DNA of 37,714 nucleotides from an uncultured Oscillospiraceae bacterium (lineage in GTDB: Bacteria > Bacillota > Clostridia > Oscillospirales > Oscillospiraceae), in NCBI GenBank assembly GCA_910587395.1, contig CAJULJ010000029.1:1-37714 (forward strand), in the 5' to 3' direction. A program made the translations under genes and the position numbers. Below, piece by piece: positions 1-7,511 of the stretch. Under the pieces are notes generated by a model. It ran no database searches. It worked only from the letters and a program-made list of their open reading frames with translations, and was not told where the DNA came from. Positions within the stretch are counted from its first letter, which is position 1, and each line of letters opens with the position of its first letter.

Positions 1-2996
1 CCAACATCAAGACCACCCACTACGGCAACACCCTGTATCTGGCCTCCCGCCGCGATGTGGTGGCCGAGCTGCTGTTCCAGGCTGACGCCAAGGTGCCCAT
101 GGTGGTCTACACTCCCGCCTTCGGCTATCAGCCCTACGGCATGACCAATCCCAGCGGCGGCACCGGCAGCCTGATCGGCGGCGGAGACAAGAATACCAAC
201 CCCACCCTGGGCGAGCACATCTTCGGCCTGGAGGAGAAGAAGGACGGCATCCTGCTGGGCAACCAGCAGACCGGTGAGTCCGGCTCCGTGCTGGGCTACG
301 AGGGCGTGGCGGAGAAGTACGTGGACGGCACGGACCTCACCATCAAAATCCCCTACAGCGCCTACACCTGGAAAATGAAGGTTGACGCGAGCGCTGGCGA
401 CGGCACCTACGTTAAGGCTGCCACCGGCACCGGCGCGAACGCCAAGAACACCGAGCTGGGCAACAACGTGAAGTACGAGCTGGAGACCGGCATCGACCTG
501 ATCGGCCACAAGCTGCGCCTGTGGTACGACAACGGCAACGGCGTGGTTTCCAACAGCAAGAAGCACGTGTACGCCTACTTCGACGAGGTCAAGCTGACCA
601 ACGTGGTTGAGGTGAAGGGCGCTACCGCCGACGGCACTGTGCCCACCAACGCCACCGCCGTCAACGAGACCGCCAGCAACTATGCCAACGGCGGGCGCAA
701 TCTGTACGACCTGATCGAGGACGCGGGCTTCAAGGCTCCCACCGACAAGACCAAGGCCGTGTTCAACAACTCCTTCGGCAAGTTCGGCACTGATTTCGCC
801 GCCGGTAATAAGGAGCTCATCGGCGACGGTACGAAGGTTGCCGCCACCGACAGCGACGCGATTGCCAGCCCCGTGCGCCTGTACAAGCTGATCTCCAACA
901 GCTCCGACAAGAGCCTGGACGCGGTTATCGCGCTGAACATCGAGTCCTCCCGCATCACTGAGTCCAACACCGTCAACCGCGTGCCCACCATCGGCGTGCC
1001 CGTGAGCAATGCCGGTACTGTGGACGGCGGAGCCACTGCCGCCGACATCGCGGTGGACGCGCAGCTCCAGACCAAGTTCATTGACACCGACAACGTGACC
1101 GCCGTCAACAGCGTGGACACCGGCGTCATTGCGCAGGCCGCTCTGGTGGGCAACTCCACCAAGACCCTGGGCGACTACGAGTTCGGCATCCACATCACCG
1201 GCACCACCATCCGTGATCCCAAGGAAGCCGAGAAGATCGCGGTGAAGAACACCAATACCAACGCCAGTCTCACCGAGACCGCCTACTTCCTGATGAACAA
1301 GGTGACCGCTCCCGTGGAGGGCACCGTGGTTGCCTACAACGTGAACAAGGGCACCGTGACCCTGGACAACGGCACCGTGCTGGAGCGCTCCAAGTTCTAC
1401 CACACTGTGGTGGGCTGGGAGTACAACCAGACCAACGCCAACACCGTTCCCACCTCCAAGATTCCCCAGGCCTGGATGTACAACGGCACCAAGTGGGTCG
1501 AGGGCTATGCCAACGTGGGCTACAAGTTCTATCTGGACTACGAGGGCAAGTATCTGGGCGCTGAGCGCACCTACGGCTCCACCTTCCTGTACGGCACCTA
1601 TCTGGACTACGACCAGAAGACCAGCACCAGTTCCTTCAACTACTACCTGACCGGCGTGAACCTGGACGGCGAGATCGAGACCAAGCAGGTCAGCAAGTAC
1701 TGGGACACCACTGCCGCCGTGAATGCCACCGACGAGGCGAAGAACATCACCGGCACCGACCTGCTGGACGTGCCCTTCCGTGATACCTACGGTAACGGCG
1801 GCGCTGCCGGTACCAACAGCGTCAACGGCGTGGGCGAGGGCGTGTACACCGGCTTCGCCATCACCGGCGACACCGTGGACGCCTACACTACCGACACCGG
1901 CGTCAACAAGAACGAGTACCTGAACAACATGGCCCGTCTGGGTGTCTTTGTCGGCAACGGCAACGGCGTGGACACCAGCACCACCATCGACAAGGATTCC
2001 ATCACCCTGGGCGCTGAGGCTGTGGGCAACACTCCGGGCGCCGGCACCAACAAGTACTTCACCGAGGCCACCAAGTTCATCCTGGTGTCCGGCCTGGGTA
2101 CCGACAGCGTGAAGGCTGAGGTCTACAACGGCATCAGCGAGCTGAAGGGCGCTTCCGGCTCCGTGATCCTGAGGCTGGGCGACGCGACCACTGCCAAGGG
2201 TGGAGCGCTGTACATCCCCAGCATTACGACCGGCACGGACATCGACACGATGACCTACTTCAAGCAGAGCAACTACACCTACGCGCAGAGCGGCGACACC
2301 GATAAGAAGATCGACGTCATCATCCTGCCCAAGGCCGCTGTGACCTGGACCGGCGGCAACAGCCTGTACTACGTGGGCGATCCCACTCCCAGCCTGGTCA
2401 ACTCCTGGGGCACCGACGCCTGGAAGTACAACCTGTACAATGACGGCGAGCTGCAGCAGGTGTGGCTGACCAACGATCCCAGCGACACCGCCCACAGCGG
2501 CGCTACCGGCGGCGACGCGACCTACAACCTGGTCAACGACGTGTTCCTGAACCTGAAGGACACCGGCAAGAAGGCCAACGACGGCCAGCCCATCTACACC
2601 GCGGGCAACTATGCCGCCAACGGCACTTGGACTGCGGGCACTTACCTGACCAACAACGACACGGGTGACCTGCTGCCCGACGGCGCCAAGGTGACCTACC
2701 TGACCGGCGCGACCTATTCCGCCATCACCCGCGACGCTCAGACCGCCACCTTCGACGCCACCGCCAAGAAGCTGCTGAACGTGGCCAGCGCCAAGGTTGT
2801 GAACCTGAACGCCGAGGCGAACTGCTTCACCAAGCCTGACTCCGGGTACATCTGGCCGGGCATCACCGATCTGGCCACCCTGAACCAGGCAGGCTCCATC
2901 GACCCCGTCACCGGCCGCGCCCTGAAGGTCGCCGCCGTGATTGACTCCAACAACCCGCTGGTCGTCACCTGCATCTACGTCTGCTACGAGCAGTAA
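1..2996 (+). CDS. S-layer-type secreted surface protein, C-terminal part (5' end outside window)
   Basis: The frame is open from position 3, with no start signal near the first possible GTG at 57, so the gene begins upstream; 997 residues are visible before TAA. The visible part is low in Cys and rich in Thr, Asn, Gly, Asp and Ala, as in secreted S-layer proteins. The first residues (ASRRDVVAELLFQA) resemble the tail of an SLH domain, where an Ala/Glu-Leu-Leu-Phe segment is usual. The motif VDGTDLTIKIPYSAYTW and the beta-rich repeats that follow resemble the long non-SLH part of clostridial surface-layer proteins. It likely forms or decorates the cell-surface lattice. No catalytic motif was seen. 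GC-rich, strongly biased codons (AAG, CTG, GGC, ACC) suggest high expression. A strong terminator follows directly. The S-layer assignment is by style and context; the exact family is unknown because the N-terminus is missing. Confidence 0.72.
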   Translation, partial: NIKTTHYGNTLYLASRRDVVAELLFQADAKVPMVVYTPAFGYQPYGMTNPSGGTGSLIGGGDKNTNPTLGEHIFGLEEKKDGILLGNQQTGESGSVLGYEGVAEKYVDGTDLTIKIPYSAYTWKMKVDASAGDGTYVKAATGTGANAKNTELGNNVKYELETGIDLIGHKLRLWYDNGNGVVSNSKKHVYAYFDEVKLTNVVEVKGATADGTVPTNATAVNETASNYANGGRNLYDLIEDAGFKAPTDKTKAVFNNSFGKFGTDFAAGNKELIGDGTKVAATDSDAIASPVRLYKLISNSSDKSLDAVIALNIESSRITESNTVNRVPTIGVPVSNAGTVDGGATAADIAVDAQLQTKFIDTDNVTAVNSVDTGVIAQAALVGNSTKTLGDYEFGIHITGTTIRDPKEAEKIAVKNTNTNASLTETAYFLMNKVTAPVEGTVVAYNVNKGTVTLDNGTVLERSKFYHTVVGWEYNQTNANTVPTSKIPQAWMYNGTKWVEGYANVGYKFYLDYEGKYLGAERTYGSTFLYGTYLDYDQKTSTSSFNYYLTGVNLDGEIETKQVSKYWDTTAAVNATDEAKNITGTDLLDVPFRDTYGNGGAAGTNSVNGVGEGVYTGFAITGDTVDAYTTDTGVNKNEYLNNMARLGVFVGNGNGVDTSTTIDKDSITLGAEAVGNTPGAGTNKYFTEATKFILVSGLGTDSVKAEVYNGISELKGASGSVILRLGDATTAKGGALYIPSITTGTDIDTMTYFKQSNYTYAQSGDTDKKIDVIILPKAAVTWTGGNSLYYVGDPTPSLVNSWGTDAWKYNLYNDGELQQVWLTNDPSDTAHSGATGGDATYNLVNDVFLNLKDTGKKANDGQPIYTAGNYAANGTWTAGTYLTNNDTGDLLPDGAKVTYLTGATYSAITRDAQTATFDATAKKLLNVASAKVVNLNAEANCFTKPDSGYIWPGITDLATLNQAGSIDPVTGRALKVAAVIDSNNPLVVTCIYVCYEQ

Positions 2997-3021
2997 GATG
3001 AGGCGCTGACACAGCAAAAGC

Positions 3022-3057
3022 AAAAAAAGGCCCCCCGGGATTCCCGGGGGGTCCTTT
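3022..3057. terminator. Bidirectional rho-independent terminator
   Basis: A GC-rich stem of about 9-10 bp (ccccccggg / cccgggggg) with a minimal loop is flanked by an A-run on the left and TCCTTTT on the right. It can end both the S-layer gene on the plus strand and the convergent tail-like gene on the minus strand. Confidence 0.85.
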
Positions 3058-3066
3058 TGCGCCCGC

Positions 3067-3492
3067 TCAGCCGAAGGCGATGTAAAAGTACGGCTTATAG
3101 CGGACGTTGATGGGGTTGGTGTCGTTCATGGCGGTGGGAAGCGTGAAGCCGGTGGGGGTCAGGGCAGCCAATTGCTTCTCTTCATAGGAGTAGAGCAGGA
3201 ACCCGCACGCGGCCCTTTCACCCAGGGCATAGATGATGACGCACCGCGGCTCGAAGCCCACGTCCACGGTACAGCCCCGCCCGCCGGTGTAGGTCCCGGA
3301 CGTCACCTTGCGCACCTCGAATACCTGTAGGCGCTGGTCCAATTCGGCGATGGCGGCGGCCTTGGCCTCGTCCGCCGCGTCCAGCCGGGCGAGGCTTTCC
3401 TCCAGCGTCCGCGCGTTCTCGTTCAGCGGGTCCGGCGAGAACGGGTCGTTTTTTTCGATCAGGTTCAGCTTGTATTTTTCTGTTTGCTGCAT
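3067..3492 (-). CDS. Small phage-tail-like protein, orphan
   Basis: The protein is 141 aa from the ATG at 3492. That start has GGGAGGGA eight bases upstream; a longer frame to 3594 has no start signal. The N-terminus (QQTEKYKLNLIEKNDPFSPDPLNEN) has the layout of phage tail and baseplate accessory proteins that begin with a short strand followed by an NEN motif. Residues about 27-60 form an Ala/Glu-rich helix (probable coiled coil). The C-terminal half, beginning GTYTGG and containing a VGFEPRCVIIYA segment, resembles the beta domain common in tail-fibre tips and other phage structural proteins. There are no neighbouring phage genes, so it is a remnant or a domesticated orphan. The SD is locked in a hairpin (separate entry). 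Function is not known; the tail-like call rests on pattern only. Confidence 0.5.
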   Translation of the reverse strand: MQQTEKYKLNLIEKNDPFSPDPLNENARTLEESLARLDAADEAKAAAIAELDQRLQVFEVRKVTSGTYTGGRGCTVDVGFEPRCVIIYALGERAACGFLLYSYEEKQLAALTPTGFTLPTAMNDTNPINVRYKPYFYIAFG

Positions 3493-3496
3493 ATTT

Positions 3497-3522
3497 TTAT
3501 CCCTCCCAGCGGGGAGGGATAA
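3497..3522 (-). promoter_or_regulatory. Hairpin sequestering the ribosome binding site of the tail-like gene
   Basis: On the minus strand TTATCCCTCCC pairs perfectly with GGGAGGGATAA across a four-base loop. The 3' arm contains the whole SD of the gene starting at 3492, only four bases before its ATG. The hairpin should mask the SD unless it is opened by a factor, antisense RNA or upstream translation. Confidence 0.55.
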
Positions 3523-3559
3523 GGGGGTCGGCGTTGGACGTTTTGGTGCAAGGGGAGCG

Positions 3560-3588
3560 TTGACAAATTCGTCCCGGCGGGTTATAAT
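3560..3588 (+). promoter_or_regulatory. Consensus sigma-A promoter for a short antisense RNA
   Basis: TTGACA (3560-3565) and TATAAT (3583-3588) are both perfect and are separated by exactly 17 bp. No protein-coding frame follows on this strand. The transcript would start near 3595 and meet a strong terminator about 110 bases later. Confidence 0.8.
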
Positions 3589-3594
3589 CAACAA

Positions 3595-3706
3595 TAGTGA
3601 GTCCCGTGCTCGTTCACCCGGGCAAGTGGTTTGGCTCTAAACAAGGATAGCTGCTAAAAAGGACTTAGACAACCGCCACTTGGCCGAGTGGCGGTTGTCC
3701 CTTTTT
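3595..3706 (+). ncRNA. Putative antisense RNA (type I antitoxin-like)
   Basis: This is the predicted transcript of about 112 nt between the consensus promoter at 3560 and the 13-bp stem terminator ending near 3706. It has no credible ORF. It is complementary to the last 70 bases or so of the 41-codon ORF on the minus strand (3637-3762), so the two RNAs overlap at their 3' ends, as in TxpA/RatA or BsrG/SR4 type I toxin-antitoxin loci. The transcript itself is inferred from its promoter and terminator; its antitoxin role is inferred from layout. Confidence 0.55.
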
Positions 3707-3762
3707 GTGATCCGGATCGTTACGGTGAAACCGAACGGATGGAATGTCACAATAATAGGCAC
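3637..3762 (-). CDS. 41-aa peptide, candidate type I toxin
   Basis: A GTG start at 3762 follows AAAGGGGGTGA four bases upstream and the frame ends at TAG (3637-3639). The peptide begins PIIVTFHPFGFTVTIRI, an alternating hydrophobic stretch, followed by a basic tail TKRDNRHSAKWRLSK. Similar short peptides that run from a hydrophobic or beta-like N-terminus into a basic NRHSAK-type motif encoded by a perfect hairpin are, as I recall, frequent in Clostridia intergenic regions, but I could not verify this by search. The hairpin (3668-3699) lies inside the ORF and is at the same time the terminator of the opposite-strand RNA. Alternatives are a non-toxic membrane peptide, or an RNA element in which the ORF is incidental. 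Confidence 0.45.
   Translation of the reverse strand: MPIIVTFHPFGFTVTIRITKRDNRHSAKWRLSKSFLAAILV
3668..3706 (+). terminator. 13-bp perfect stem terminator of the antisense RNA
   Basis: GACAACCGCCACT pairs perfectly with AGTGGCGGTTGTC across a six-base loop and is followed by CCTTTTTG on the plus strand. On the minus strand the same DNA encodes the basic tail of the 41-aa peptide. Confidence 0.8.
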
Positions 3763-3766
3763 GTAC

Positions 3767-3820
3767 TCACCCCCTTTCGGGTTTGAGTAACCAAACCGCC
3801 GTCGTCGGCACAAGCTTCAT
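3767..3820 (-). CDS. Possible 17-aa leader peptide
   Basis: ATG at 3820 to TGA at 3767 encodes MKLVPTTAVWLLKPERG. Its stop codon lies inside the SD (GGGGGTGA) of the 41-aa ORF, so ribosomes ending here would load the next start: a translational-coupling layout. Its own SD is poor (GAGGG only a few bases from the ATG). Functional status is uncertain. Confidence 0.25.
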   Translation of the reverse strand: MKLVPTTAVWLLKPERG

Positions 3821-3824
3821 ATCC

Positions 3825-3912
3825 CTCGCTTCCGCCTGACGGCGAAAGCTCGGTCATTCCGCTGTGCCTCCTCTCCCGGCAAAGCCAAAGGACTGCTTTG
3901 CTGGGTTCCCTT
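3825..3912. repeat. Dispersed hairpin repeat, copy 1
   Basis: It shares the module gcttccgcc-(n)-ggcgaaagc followed by a ctcctctccc tract and a 10-bp stem (3875-3884 with 3896-3905, cccggcaaag / ctttgctggg) with the copies at 11734, 11840 and 14860. It fills the space between the small-peptide module and the 3' end of murE. Confidence 0.65.
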
Positions 3913-3969
3913 GTCCGGACTCCCGCACACGGGACCCGGCCTTATTTTTACGCTTTTTGCCGAAAAAAG

Positions 3970-5412
3970 TCAACGTTGCACGGCGAAATACTCCTCCACC
4001 GCGCCCTGCTCCGACCAGGGGCGGCGGACCCCGTTTTCCTCAATGTAGCCCTCGTGTCCCTTGCCCAGCAGGGCGACGGCGTCCCCCGGTTCCGCCATGG
4101 ACAGAGCCCGGAAAATGGCCGCGCGGCGGTCCGGGATGATTTCCCAGGGGATGGCGTTCCCGAGCGCGGCGGCGATGTCTGAGCAGATGTCCTCCACGCG
4201 CTCCGAACGTGGGTTGTCGGCGGTGAGCACGGCGTAGTCCGCCCAGCGGGCGGCGGCGCGGGCCATGTCTGTACGGCGCATTTTTGGGCGGTCGCCGCCT
4301 GCGCCGAACACCAGGAGGATACGGCTGGGATGGTGCTCCGCCAGGGCGGAGAGGATGGATTCAAAGCTGGCGCCGTTGTGGGCGTAGTCGATGATTACGG
4401 TGTAGGGGGCGGGTACGGGGACGATCTGCGCCCGGCCGGGCACGCAGACGCTGGACAGCCCGGCGCGGACGGCTCCGTCCGGGACACCCAAAGCGCGGCT
4501 GAGGGCGATGGCGGCCAGGGCGTCGGCGGCGTTGAAGGCGCCGGGGAAGGGAACGGAATACGCATTCGCGCCCTCCAGGGCGAGGAGGGAGGCCATAGGG
4601 CGGTCCGGATCGGGGGCGGCGGACAGGGCGAGGACATCTGCGCATTCACCGAAGCCAAAGGTGGAGACAGGCGTGCCGTCCGGGACCTGCGCGGCCATGA
4701 CGGGCCAGCTGGGATCGCTGGCATTGCCCACGGCGGTCTTGCATTGACGGAACATGGCGGCTTTGCAGGCGCGGTATTCGGCGAAGTCGGCGTGCTCCGC
4801 GCCGCCGATGTGGTCCGGGGAGAGGTTCAGGAACAGTCCGGCGGCAAAGGTGAGGCCGTGGACCCGGTTCAGCTTCATGGCCTGGGAGGAGACCTCCATG
4901 ACCACATAGGTACAGCCCGCGTCCGCCATTTGGCGCAGGGTGCGGTGGAGCGTGATGGACTCCGGGGTGGTGTTGAGGGCGTCGGACAGCTTTTCGGTGC
5001 CGATGTACGCGCCCAGGGTGCCGGTCATGCCGGTTTTGTGCCCTGCGGCGGTGAGGATGTCCCGAAGCATATGGGCTGTGGTGGTTTTGCCCTTGGTACC
5101 GGTGACTGCGATGAGAGCGAGGTTTTTTGCCGGGTGGCCGTAGAATTCCGCGGCCAGCAAGGCCAGGGCGGCCCGGGGGTCGTCCGCCGCCGCGCCGGGG
5201 ACGTTTTCGGGCAGGGGCGGAGAGCAGACCACGGCGGCCGCGCCGCGTTTCAGGGCGTCGGGAATGTGGGCGCGGCCATCGGTGCGCGCGCCCTCCAGGG
5301 CGGCGAACAGCGCGCCGGGGACCACCTCGCGGGAGTCGCAGGCGAGGGCGGTGATCTCTGCCTCTTGCGGACAGTCCGCCCCGATGGCGGACAACAGCTG
5401 GGACAGCTTCAT
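3970..5412 (-). CDS. murE: UDP-MurNAc-L-Ala-D-Glu:meso-diaminopimelate ligase
   Basis: The 480-aa enzyme adds meso-diaminopimelate to UDP-MurNAc-dipeptide in the cytoplasm during peptidoglycan precursor synthesis. Visible motifs are the N-terminal CDSREVVPGALF uridine-nucleotide region (25-36), the ATP loop GTKGKTT (105-111), TTPES (148-152), EVSSQA (173-178), the probable carbamylated Lys at 217, the DYAHNG segment (342-347) and, decisive for substrate, DNPR (399-402) with GKGHE (450-454), the signature of meso-DAP enzymes. Length is normal for the family. The ATG at 5412 has AAGGAG eight bases upstream. Only about 44 bp separate it from the terminator of the upstream regulator gene and no clear promoter is visible there. 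It contrasts with the second MurE-family ligase at 5964, which lacks DNPR. Confidence 0.95.
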   Translation of the reverse strand: MKLSQLLSAIGADCPQEAEITALACDSREVVPGALFAALEGARTDGRAHIPDALKRGAAAVVCSPPLPENVPGAAADDPRAALALLAAEFYGHPAKNLALIAVTGTKGKTTTAHMLRDILTAAGHKTGMTGTLGAYIGTEKLSDALNTTPESITLHRTLRQMADAGCTYVVMEVSSQAMKLNRVHGLTFAAGLFLNLSPDHIGGAEHADFAEYRACKAAMFRQCKTAVGNASDPSWPVMAAQVPDGTPVSTFGFGECADVLALSAAPDPDRPMASLLALEGANAYSVPFPGAFNAADALAAIALSRALGVPDGAVRAGLSSVCVPGRAQIVPVPAPYTVIIDYAHNGASFESILSALAEHHPSRILLVFGAGGDRPKMRRTDMARAAARWADYAVLTADNPRSERVEDICSDIAAALGNAIPWEIIPDRRAAIFRALSMAEPGDAVALLGKGHEGYIEENGVRRPWSEQGAVEEYFAVQR

Positions 5413-5456
5413 GGGGAAAACTCCTTTTCGGTTTTCCCCAATCTATGGTTTTGGGT

Positions 5457-5496
5457 AAAAAAATGCTCCTCCCGCTGGGCGGGAGGAGCATTTTGT
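5457..5496 (-). terminator. Rho-independent terminator after the XRE regulator gene
   Basis: aatgctcctcccgc pairs with gcgggaggagcatt (14 bp) over a three-base loop, and a seven-base T-run follows on the minus strand. It separates the regulator gene from murE. Confidence 0.85.
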
Positions 5497-5499
5497 CGT

Positions 5500-5859
5500 T
5501 TATTCGCCTGTTTCCGTCTGGTGGAGCAGCTCGTCTACCGACAGGCCGTAGAGCTTGGCCAGGGCCATCAGGTTGGCGGTGCTGGGGTCTGAGGTGCCGT
5601 TTTCCCATTTGCTGACCGCCTGGCGGCTGACGCCCAGGGCCTCGGCCACATACTCCTGGGTGAAGCCCCGGCTGGTGCGGTGTGCCTTAAGGGTCTCGCC
5701 TAAGCTTTTGGCCTGTTCAGGCGGGTTCTTGCTGTCCGCGCCGGAGCGGAGATATTTTCGCAAAGCCCGGACAACCAACACGACCACGTAGATGAAAAGG
5801 ACCCAAAGCGCAATATTGAGGAGCAGTAAGGGAAGGGCTACAACGAATCCTCTTGCCAT
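5500..5859 (-). CDS. Membrane-anchored XRE-family transcriptional regulator
   Basis: The protein is 119 aa from the ATG at 5859, which has a strong AAAGGAGG upstream; a longer frame to 5928 lacks a start signal. Residues about 5-32 (VVALPLLLLNIALWVLFIYVVVLVV) form one transmembrane helix, followed by a basic linker and a C-terminal helix-turn-helix of the Cro/C1 type: the segment LGETLKAHRTSRGFTQEYVAEALGVSRQAVSKWENG is typical of this family, and the SRQAVSKWE motif is the recognition helix region. The anchor suggests DNA binding at the membrane, perhaps tied to an envelope signal. It lies 104 bp downstream of the second MurE-type ligase with no clear terminator between, and just upstream of murE, so a role in wall-gene control is possible but unproven. 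Direct and inverted GTTGC repeats lie upstream. Confidence 0.85.
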   Translation of the reverse strand: MARGFVVALPLLLLNIALWVLFIYVVVLVVRALRKYLRSGADSKNPPEQAKSLGETLKAHRTSRGFTQEYVAEALGVSRQAVSKWENGTSDPSTANLMALAKLYGLSVDELLHQTETGE

Positions 5860-5874
5860 GATATTACCTCCTTT

Positions 5875-5960
5875 TGATGGGCCCATCCTAACAAAAAGGG
5901 CCGGTTGCGTCCACCAAATATCGGGCAACTATCGGTTGCGCGGCCAATTTGCGCAACTAT
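5875..5960 (-). promoter_or_regulatory. Repeat-rich upstream region of the XRE gene, possible operator
   Basis: GCAACTAT occurs twice (5925-5932 and 5953-5960), CGGTTGCG occurs twice (5902-5909 and 5933-5940), and a perfect 12-bp palindrome GATGGGCCCATC lies at 5875-5886. A weak promoter (TTGCGC, 17 bp, GATAGT on the minus strand) overlaps the repeats, as expected of an autoregulated operator. Confidence 0.35.
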
Positions 5961-5963
5961 TTT

Positions 5964-7493
5964 TCAAAATCGGCCCTGCCGCGCGTCCAGCTCCCGCAGA
6001 AAGGTCTGGACGTACTCCACGTCGGAGGGCGTGTCGATATACTCCAATCCCCGCTTCTGCCGGGTTTCCGCACCCTTGCCGGTGATGAGAATGACGGACG
6101 GCCCGTGACAGCTCAGCACCGCCTGCCGGATGGCCTCACCCCGGTTGGGCTGGATGGCGTAATTGCAGCCCTGGCCCTCCACATGGCCCGCGATCTCCTG
6201 GCAGATGGACACGGTGTCCTCCTCGCCGGAGTCCTCCTCGGTGAGCACCACCAGGTCGGAATACTGTCCGGATACCTCGCCCAAATCCCGGCGGCGGTCA
6301 AAGGCCTTTTTGCCGGGACAGCCGAACACCGTGACGATGCGCCGTCCGGGATACTCCTGCTTTACGGAGCGGAACAGCGTTTCAAAGCTCATGCGGTTGT
6401 GGGCGTAGTCCACAATGGCCGTCACATCCCCGGCGGCGTTGGAGTACACCTCCATCCGCCCCGGCACGCGGGCCCTGCTGAGCCCGTCCAGCACGGCCTG
6501 CTTCGGGATGTCCAGCCCCCGGCACACCGCGATAGCGGCCAAGGCGTTGTCCACATTGAACAGCCCCGGCATAGTCAGACGGTACTGCCCGCTGAGCTGG
6601 GCCGCGTCCACCTGAACGAGGATGTCGTGCCCTACCTTGCGCACATTGCTGCCATAAACGGCGGCGGAGGGGTTTTGCCGGGAAAAGGTGAGCACCGTGC
6701 CGCAGGCACTGCGGGCGGATTCCAGGGCCTCGGCGGCGTGTTCGCAGTCCAGGTTGACGCAGGAAAAATCCGCCTGAGCAAAAATCTTCAGCTTGGACCC
6801 AAAGTAGTCCTCAAAGTCCGGGTGCTCAATGGGGGAGATGTGGTCGGTGCCGATGTTCAAAAACGCGGCGGCGGCAAACCGTGTGCCCAGGGTCCTGTGG
6901 TACTTGAGGGCCTGACTGGATACCTCCATGACCAGATACTCCATCCCGGAGGCCGCGGCATGGGCAAAATGCTTTTGCAGCTCCAGCGGTTCAGGGGTAG
7001 TCAGGTGGGACTCAAACCGTTCCACCCCGTCCCAGGTGTCGATGGAGGAAATCACGCCGCAGCTTTTGCCTTGGGGAGCCAGCAGCTCGTCCAAAATATG
7101 CTTGAGGTAATAGGCCGTGGACGACTTCCCTTTGGTGCCGGTGACGCCGATGACCTTCAGCTTTTGAGAGGGCTCGTTGTAATACTTCACCGCCAGCGGG
7201 GCGAGTACCCGCCGCATGTCCTTGACCAGAATGCAGGGCAGGCCGGCCTCGGGATAGGCCGTCTCGCTGACATAGGCAAAGGCTCCCCGGCGCGCGGCGT
7301 CGGCAAGGTAGTCCGGCTTGAAATGAGCGCCTTTACAGATAAAAAGCGTGCCGGGAACCGCTTCTTTGGAATGATAGGATACCAGCTCCACCGTCCGGTC
7401 CAGGTCCAGCCCGTCCGGCAGAGGGGCCGCCAATTGGCCCAGCTCGTCCAACAATCCGCAGTAATCGCCCAGGGAAAACAGCGTCAAATGCAT
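5964..7493 (-). CDS. Second MurE-family ligase, not meso-DAP type (lysine-type-like)
   Basis: This 509-aa Mur ligase has the ATP loop GTKGKSS (119-125), TTPEPL, EVSSQA (190-195), the probable carbamylated Lys 234, the DYAHN segment (362-366) and GKGAE (472-476). At the place where the first MurE has DNPR it has EDSG (420-423), so the Arg that holds meso-DAP is replaced by Gly, and GKGHE has become GKGAE. From memory of the family, its N-terminal CKGAHFKPDYL and the PIEHPDFEDYF segment resemble streptococcal L-Lys-adding MurE. It is the last of three tightly packed genes (18 bp after the racemase, SD GGAGG) with a D-Asp-ligase-like ATP-grasp enzyme. A lysine-type or otherwise altered tripeptide product is inferred; the amino acid is not proven. 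Confidence 0.8.
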   Translation of the reverse strand: MHLTLFSLGDYCGLLDELGQLAAPLPDGLDLDRTVELVSYHSKEAVPGTLFICKGAHFKPDYLADAARRGAFAYVSETAYPEAGLPCILVKDMRRVLAPLAVKYYNEPSQKLKVIGVTGTKGKSSTAYYLKHILDELLAPQGKSCGVISSIDTWDGVERFESHLTTPEPLELQKHFAHAAASGMEYLVMEVSSQALKYHRTLGTRFAAAAFLNIGTDHISPIEHPDFEDYFGSKLKIFAQADFSCVNLDCEHAAEALESARSACGTVLTFSRQNPSAAVYGSNVRKVGHDILVQVDAAQLSGQYRLTMPGLFNVDNALAAIAVCRGLDIPKQAVLDGLSRARVPGRMEVYSNAAGDVTAIVDYAHNRMSFETLFRSVKQEYPGRRIVTVFGCPGKKAFDRRRDLGEVSGQYSDLVVLTEEDSGEEDTVSICQEIAGHVEGQGCNYAIQPNRGEAIRQAVLSCHGPSVILITGKGAETRQKRGLEYIDTPSDVEYVQTFLRELDARQGRF

Positions 7494-7511
7494 GGCAAAA
7501 ACCTCCGCAAA

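Noticed and set aside
3067..3492. Possible prophage
   Set aside because: Only one tail-like gene is present; no capsid, terminase, integrase, lysis or attachment-site signals were seen around it.
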